From the NCBI GenBank assembly GCA_021158055.1, contig JAGGVJ010000007.1:1-9410 (forward strand): a DNA stretch of 9,410 nt. Reading direction: 5' to 3'. Origin of the DNA: Candidatus Iainarchaeum sp. (GTDB lineage: Archaea; Iainarchaeota; Iainarchaeia; JAGGVJ01). The position numbers and the translations under genes are program-made. This document shows positions 5,839 through 9,410 of this stretch, piece by piece (the first letter of the stretch is position 1; each line of letters starts with the position of its first letter). The notes below the pieces were generated by a model. The model was not told the DNA's origin. It worked only from the letters and a program-made list of their open reading frames with translations, and ran no database searches.

Positions 5839-7130
5839 TCAGCTTTTTGGCTTGCGGTCCCTGAAAACGCAGAACGGCCCACACATGGAACATTGTTTTG
5901 TCCGGGAATCTGTCCCGGCAGAATGATTGGTTTTCAGGCATTCGCCTCCCCTCATCCTGGCAAACTTTTTCCTGTCAATCGCGTGCTTTGACATCTCATC
6001 CCAGTTCACTTCTTCTCTTGCTTCTGCCATCCTGCGGTCTCTCAGGATAGCTTCTTTGTTCCCCCTGGCGATGTCTGCGATGTGGGCGGCTATTCTTGCC
6101 GCCGCGACACCTTCCCATACGTCATTGATGCCGGGCAGGCCTATGTGTTCTTTGGGGTGACATAACAGAGGAAATCCGCCCCCATCCAGCCTGCCAGGGC
6201 TCCGCCGACAGCGCAGGCAATGTGGTCGTATCCCGCGGCGATGTCTGTGGGCAGAGGCCCCAGGACATAAAAAGGGGCGTTGTCGCAGTGCTTTTTTTCC
6301 AGCCTGACGTTTTTTTCAATCTCGTTCAGCGGAATGTGGCCCGGGCCTTCTATCATTACCTGGACTTTTTTCTCCCTTGCCTGCCTTGCAAGGTCTCCCA
6401 AGATTTTAAGCTCCAGGATCTGCGCTTTGTCTGTGGCATCGGCAAGGCACCCGGGTCTTAACCCGTCTCCCAGACTCAGGGTGACATCGTATTCTGCAGC
6501 GATTTCAAGTATTTCATCAAAGCACTCGTGCAAAAAGTTCTCGCTCCCGTGGCACTTCATCCACTCAAGCAGAAAAGAACCCCTGCGACTGACGCATTTC
6601 ATCACCCTTGTCTTTATCGGGGGGAAAGCGTCCCTGGTTATCCCTGCGTGAACAGTGGCAAAATCAACGCCGTCTTTTGCGTGTTTTTCAAAGACCTCGA
6701 GATAAAGGTCTTTGTCCATGTCTGTCACTCCGCCCGCCTCGATTGCGGTCTGGTAGATCGGGACGGTGCCAAGGGGAACAATGCATTTTTTGATTATCTT
6801 TTTCCTGACATTGTCCAAATCATCGCTTGTGCTCAGGTCCATCACTGCGTCTGCACCTGCTTCGATTGCTGTCCTTAACTTCTTGAGTTCTGTCTTTAAA
6901 TCTGATTTTTCCTGGGAGGTGCCGATGTTGGCATTGACTTTCATCCTCAGGCCAAGACCGATGCCTGTTGGATTTAAATTCCTGTGTCTGGTGTTTGCCG
7001 GGATGACAGCCTGACCGCCGGCTATTCTTTCCCTCAGAAGATTAATGTCTGTGTTTTCCTTTTCCGCGACAATCCTCATCTCTTCTGTTGTCCTGTTTTC
7101 CAAAGCTTCCTGAACTTGTGTAATTTTCAA
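5839..7130 (-). CDS. thiC: Phosphomethylpyrimidine synthase ThiC, interrupted by a one-base frameshift
   Basis: ThiC is a radical-SAM enzyme that rearranges aminoimidazole ribotide into the pyrimidine phosphate of thiamine. Frame one runs 7130-6141 (329 codons) and covers most of the barrel: TRHRNLNPTGIG, VNANIGTS, GPGHIPL (262-268, metal-binding His265) and GYDHIACAVGG (His303). It then stops after ADFLCYVTPKNT, where the family reads about TPKEHIGLP. The rest is open in the next frame down to 5839 and includes the C-terminal cluster motif CSMCGPFC (CX2CX4C), which binds the [4Fe-4S] cluster. Joined, the product is about 430 residues, normal for archaeal ThiC. The start is TTG 7130; an in-frame TAA lies three codons upstream, and the nearby ATG at 7137 is out of frame. 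No TPP riboswitch is visible. It may be a fresh pseudogene, a sequence error, or expressed by -1 frameshifting. Confidence 0.9.
6150..6156 (-). other. CCCAAAG heptamer at the thiC frameshift point
   Basis: On the minus strand, frame-zero codons ACC CCA AAG AAC ACA TAG run into the stop at 6141. C CCA AAG fits the X XXY YYZ pattern of -1 slippery sites. Slippage there would give ACC CCA AAG then GAA CAC ATA GGC, that is TPKEHIG, exactly the expected ThiC sequence. A one-base loss from the C-run or from an AAGG would produce the same DNA, so the site alone does not prove programmed frameshifting. Confidence 0.6.
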
Positions 7131-7137
7131 AACCCAT

Positions 7138-7185
7138 TATCCTTTACTTTCAATCATTTAATATCCTTTACTTTCAACCATTTTA
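7138..7185. repeat. 24-base tandem repeat in the thiC leader
   Basis: Two adjacent 24-base units (7138-7161 and 7162-7185) share a 16-base identical core, TATCCTTTACTTTCAA on the plus strand, and differ at only a few later positions. On the minus strand each unit carries an ATG, then a GAAAGTAAAGGAT stretch with a ribosome-site-like AAAGGAT. The thiC translation-start region is thus duplicated. The units encode mini-ORFs MIESKG and MVESKGY that end just before thiC. Confidence 0.75.
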
Positions 7186-7213
7186 GCATGAAAACAAATT
7201 GAATACCATTCTT

Positions 7214-7367
7214 GTTTATTGCCCTGTCAGTGTGTAGTACCTGGGCGTGTCTGTTGCCGGCAGCGACCCTGTCTCTATCACGCTTTGGGTAAGGCGCGCG
7301 TGGTAATAAGAGTCAAACCCGAACAGGAACTCGTTCGGCGCAATGTACACCCTCACTGAAAAGGCAA
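7214..7367 (-). pseudogene. Fragment of a second aglB (codons about 28-78)
   Basis: About 154 bases align to 5462-5616 of aglB with about 11 mismatches and one clear single-base gap near the end (a further small gap may fall at the extreme edge), roughly 90 percent identity. Read on the minus strand it gives FSVRVYIAPNEFLFGF then DSYYHARLTQSVIETGSLPA, including the catalytic loop Asp. The missing base then turns LNRAIN into TGQ and a stop. There is no start codon, no first membrane helix and nothing of AglB beyond this. Most differences are synonymous or conservative (Tyr to Phe twice, Ala to Val, Leu to Ile), so the source was probably a functional paralogue or a relative's gene and not a random copy of the neighbouring gene. 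It fills the gap between thiC and the rloB remnant. Confidence 0.9.
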
Positions 7368-7773
7368 GAAGAATATGCTTTTATAATGTATTAATTGAAT
7401 TAGTTTTTTCTTAAACAAAAATTTATTGCCCACACGGTTTAGTTGAGTTTATTTTTTTCAATAAGCGCTTGAATAAACTCCACTAATTTAAAAACCTGTG
7501 TTGAAGGGTTGCTTTCTGTGCTGTTTAATGGCGTATTTTCTTTTTTATGCATTTGGTTTAAGAATTTTGCATTTTCTATCGCAGTAGTTTGTTTGTCTTC
7601 TAAGCAATCATTAATGTTTTTGTTTTTTTTATAATCATTTATGAACTTTTTTAGTTTTTGTATTGCTTCTTGTCTGGATATTTTAGATTGAGTTTTATCA
7701 TAATGTAAGATAAACCAAAGTTCAAAACAAGGGTTTGATAGGGCGATTTGAATATGTTTTGATTCTGCATAAT

Positions 7774-7823
7774 CGTGTGCTTGTTTCAAGACTGAATCCG
7801 TGTGCTTGTTTCAAGACTGAATC
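7774..7823. repeat. Perfect 25-base tandem duplication inside rloB
   Basis: Two identical 25-base units abut (7774-7798 and 7799-7823), each beginning CGTGTGCTTG and ending GACTGAATC, followed by a further partial CGTGT. Removal of one unit restores the open frame ENTDSVLKQAHDYAESKH. As 25 is not divisible by three, gain or loss of a unit switches the gene off or on. Confidence 0.95.
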
Positions 7824-8011
7824 CGTGTTTTCGTCAACGTCAAATACACACCAAACTGCATCGCCTTCATCTAAATCAACTGCCCATTGATTTTTCATGT
7901 TTTCTTCTGCAAATTCAACTATGCTTTTTGGATCCGTGCATTTTCCGTGATAAGTGCGGACATCCACACCGGAGTTCCTTGTCCTGAACCCTTCAAAATA
8001 TTTTCTTTCTG

Positions 8012-8020
8012 TTTTTTTTT
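8012..8020 (-). other. A9 homopolymer frameshift near the start of rloB
   Basis: The minus strand reads GAAGG, nine A, then CAGAAAG. Eight A would encode VCEGKKTERKYFEGF, the conserved RloB opening; nine A lead to a TGA within a few codons. It could be a true mutation, a phase-variable tract, a transcriptional-slippage site or a sequencing error. Confidence 0.75.
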
Positions 8021-8095
8021 CCTTCGCAAACAATTATTACTTTTCGTTTGGGTTCCCGGACCCCTTCTTTTCTGGAGCGGTACCCTTTTCCCATA

Positions 8096-9331
8096 TTAAA
8101 ATACCTTGTTATTTTTTATAAACGGCAATGCACCATATTTCCCCGCAAGATATCCTTTTTTAATATTTTTGTCTTTTCTCGGGCTATATTCCGCTAAAGA
8201 ATAAAGGTCTGTTGCTCCGGTCTCATAGTTTTTTTCAGTGAACCAGATTTGGTCTCTTCTGAATAAGTTTTGAGTATCAAGCAAATTCGTGTTGTGGGTT
8301 GTGAATATTAATTGGGCGTTGTTTTTGTTTTGTGTTGAATCGTGAAACAACTTAATTAAAAACACATTCAATAAATGGTGAAGTTTTATGTCCAATTCGT
8401 CAACAATCAAAACCCGGCCGTTCTTTAAAGAGTCAATCCAGGGGCCAATTAAAGAAAACATTCTTTGAGTCCCCCCTGATTCTTCGCTAAAGTCAAAACT
8501 GACACCTTTATGGGTCATGTTTATTACTTTTTCTTCAACGGTTTTTGCATTGCGCATTATTAATCTCTTAAATTCAGAAGGCATATTTTTTGGCAGGTCT
8601 TCTTCTTTTTTTCTTTCAACAGTCAATGAAACACCGTCAATTCCAACATCTGCCATGCATAATGCCTTTAAAATTAGTTTTTTTGCAGATTCATCTTTAA
8701 GCAGACCTGCGGTATAGTCAGGTAATGCCGGGTGGTCTGTTGAAGCAATGATCTGTAAACGATTTTTAAACCAGTCAAAAGCGTTTGAAACCGGCAGGTA
8801 ATTTTCTTGTGTTGCTTTTGAAAAATACAGCATATTCGGCAAAGTTCTTTCAAAGATTAATTTTTGTCTCGTTTCATCTTTTGGAAACCGGTATTCGCTT
8901 GTGTTTGTTCTTTCAAAAATAATCTTTTTGTTTGGATATTGATATAGATATTCATCAATTATTTTTTCACTGTTAAAAGAAAATCCGTAAACATATTGGA
9001 TATTTTTTTCAATAAAAGTAATATTGAATTTTGTTGGTTTCAAAAGATTGTTTTTATCCAGCTTAAACGGGGAAAAACTAAGTCTATCGCCTTTTTGGTG
9101 ATTATGGGATAATAAGACAAAACCTTTCAACAAGTTAATTGCTGAAACAATATTGGATTTGCCTGATGCGTTCGCTCCGTAAATTGCTGCACTTTTTAAC
9201 AGTGAGTCGTTTTTTAAAACATTTGTTTTGACTATATTTTCACTTAAGGAATCATCTTTTGCTGACACCATACTAAATGTTGCTTTTTCTTTTATTGAAC
9301 GAAAATTTTCGACATTAAATTCAATTAACAT
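8096..9331 (-). CDS. rloA: RloA-like (AbiLi-like) AAA_15/ABC-type ATPase
   Basis: The protein is 411 residues from ATG 9331 (MLIEFNVENFRSIKEKATFS). The frame is open to 9394, but the extra residues come from promoter-like AT-rich DNA. Motifs are the family opening FNVENFRSIKE, Walker A GANASGKS (52-59), signature-like SEESGGTQR (282-290), Walker B VLIVDELD (307-314), switch His346 in FTTHNTNLLD, and the C-terminal YLAGKYGALPFI (394-405) typical of COG1106 proteins. These ATPases resemble SMC/Rad50 heads and the OLD/PARIS (AriA) sensors. With RloB they form the RloA-RloB pair found beside restriction systems, and the pair matches the AbiL abortive-infection architecture. Here no restriction genes are seen, and the partner rloB is disrupted, so the system is probably inactive or only conditionally active. 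Confidence 0.88.
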   Translation of the reverse strand: MLIEFNVENFRSIKEKATFSMVSAKDDSLSENIVKTNVLKNDSLLKSAAIYGANASGKSNIVSAINLLKGFVLLSHNHQKGDRLSFSPFKLDKNNLLKPTKFNITFIEKNIQYVYGFSFNSEKIIDEYLYQYPNKKIIFERTNTSEYRFPKDETRQKLIFERTLPNMLYFSKATQENYLPVSNAFDWFKNRLQIIASTDHPALPDYTAGLLKDESAKKLILKALCMADVGIDGVSLTVERKKEEDLPKNMPSEFKRLIMRNAKTVEEKVINMTHKGVSFDFSEESGGTQRMFSLIGPWIDSLKNGRVLIVDELDIKLHHLLNVFLIKLFHDSTQNKNNAQLIFTTHNTNLLDTQNLFRRDQIWFTEKNYETGATDLYSLAEYSPRKDKNIKKGYLAGKYGALPFIKNNKVF

Positions 9332-9342
9332 ATAAATAACCC

Positions 9343-9410
9343 TAAATTTATTAAAAAATAATGTTTTTTGTGATTTTTCCACAAATATGAACATATCTAC
9401 ATATATATAC
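9343..9410 (-). promoter_or_regulatory. Upstream region of the rloAB operon
   Basis: The AT-rich region before ATG 9331 carries a TATA-like TTTTTTAATAAATTTA (about 9343-9358, minus strand), which would give a leaderless or nearly leaderless start. A perfect 5+2+5 palindrome, ATATGAACATAT, lies at 9385-9396, with a second ACATAT at 9399-9404. The palindrome is a candidate operator. Which TATA-like stretch is used cannot be decided from sequence. Confidence 0.35.

Larger units (their letters stand above)
7439..8094 (-). pseudogene. rloB: RloB-like (AbiLii-like) protein, broken by two frameshifts
   Basis: The gene starts at ATG 8094, one base after the rloA stop (TAATATG), so the pair is translationally coupled. 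In frame it reads MGKGYRSRKE to VIIVCEGKK and then stops after 33 codons because a run of nine A (8012-8020) holds one A too many for the family sequence EGKKTERKYFEGF. The next frame is open to a 25-base tandem duplication at 7774-7823, which shifts it again. With one A and one 25-base unit removed, a 209-residue RloB results, normal in length. It has Glu24 in VCEGKK, the FDVDE pair of aspartates (85, 87) and the NPCFELWFILHY motif (112-123). The acidic residues suggest a TOPRIM-like nuclease fold; that is inference. As it stands no full protein can be made without slippage or reversion. Confidence 0.85.

Noticed and set aside
6222-7014. Several plus-strand ORFs opposite thiC
   Set aside because: All overlap conserved ThiC coding sequence and show no independent evidence of coding.
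7131-7438. TPP riboswitch upstream of thiC
   Set aside because: The conserved CUGAGA-type core is not seen on the minus strand; the region is filled by the tandem repeat and the aglB fragment.
7722-8033. Separate small gene beginning MFAKEKKTERKYF
   Set aside because: It is the middle part of rloB read between the A9 frameshift and the 25-base duplication, not an independent gene.
9332-9394. Extended start of the RloA-like ATPase at 9394
   Set aside because: The family opening MLIEFNVENFRSIKE begins at ATG 9331; the upstream codons are AT-rich promoter-like DNA.

Overview
The window looks archaeal. Several genes have TATA-like boxes about 25 to 30 bases before the expected transcript start. 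Leaderless-looking starts (the AAA_14 ATPase) are mixed with good Shine-Dalgarno sites (aglB, antitoxin). The gene content is also archaeal: an AglB/STT3 oligosaccharyltransferase, a DUF234-type archaeal ATPase, and a ThiC of archaeal length. A DPANN-like or other small-genome euryarchaeal-grade lineage is my guess and is not proven. aglB and thiC are visibly richer in G+C than the AT-rich ATPase, toxin-antitoxin and Rlo genes around them, which suggests core genes embedded in acquired accessory DNA.

Layout. 1-1121 (-): N-terminal three quarters of a DUF234-type archaeal AAA ATPase, running off the left edge. 1122-1335: AT-rich control region with three sets of palindromes. 1336-2625 (-): a second ATPase of the AAA_14/DUF4143 type. 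2626-2808: divergent promoter region with a pair of related palindromic sites. 2809-3320 (+): two-gene type II toxin-antitoxin module (ribbon-helix-helix antitoxin, RelE/ParE-fold toxin). 3321-3508: non-coding, with a degenerate repeat of about 32 bases and a hairpin between convergent genes. 3509-5695 (-): aglB. 5839-7130 (-): thiC, interrupted by a one-base frameshift that lies on a CCCAAAG heptamer. 7138-7185: a 24-base tandem repeat duplicating the thiC translation-start leader. 7214-7367 (-): a short second copy of part of aglB, a gene remnant. 7439-9331 (-): a two-gene RloA/RloB-type (AbiL-like) operon, rloA intact and rloB broken.

How it fits together. The accessory genes are stress or defence types: two stand-alone NTPases that each carry an HTH region and a palindromic upstream region, a toxin-antitoxin pair, and a two-gene ATPase/TOPRIM-like module. 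The most striking signals are lesions. rloB is knocked out by a perfect 25-base tandem duplication plus an extra A in an A9 tract, and both could in principle revert. thiC is out of frame by one base, yet the heptamer at that point would restore the exact family sequence if ribosomes slipped -1. The aglB fragment differs from aglB mainly by synonymous and conservative changes, so it probably derives from a once-functional second aglB. Because two of the frameshifts lie at short homopolymers, sequencing error must be excluded before reading biology into them; the 25-base duplication is not a homopolymer error.
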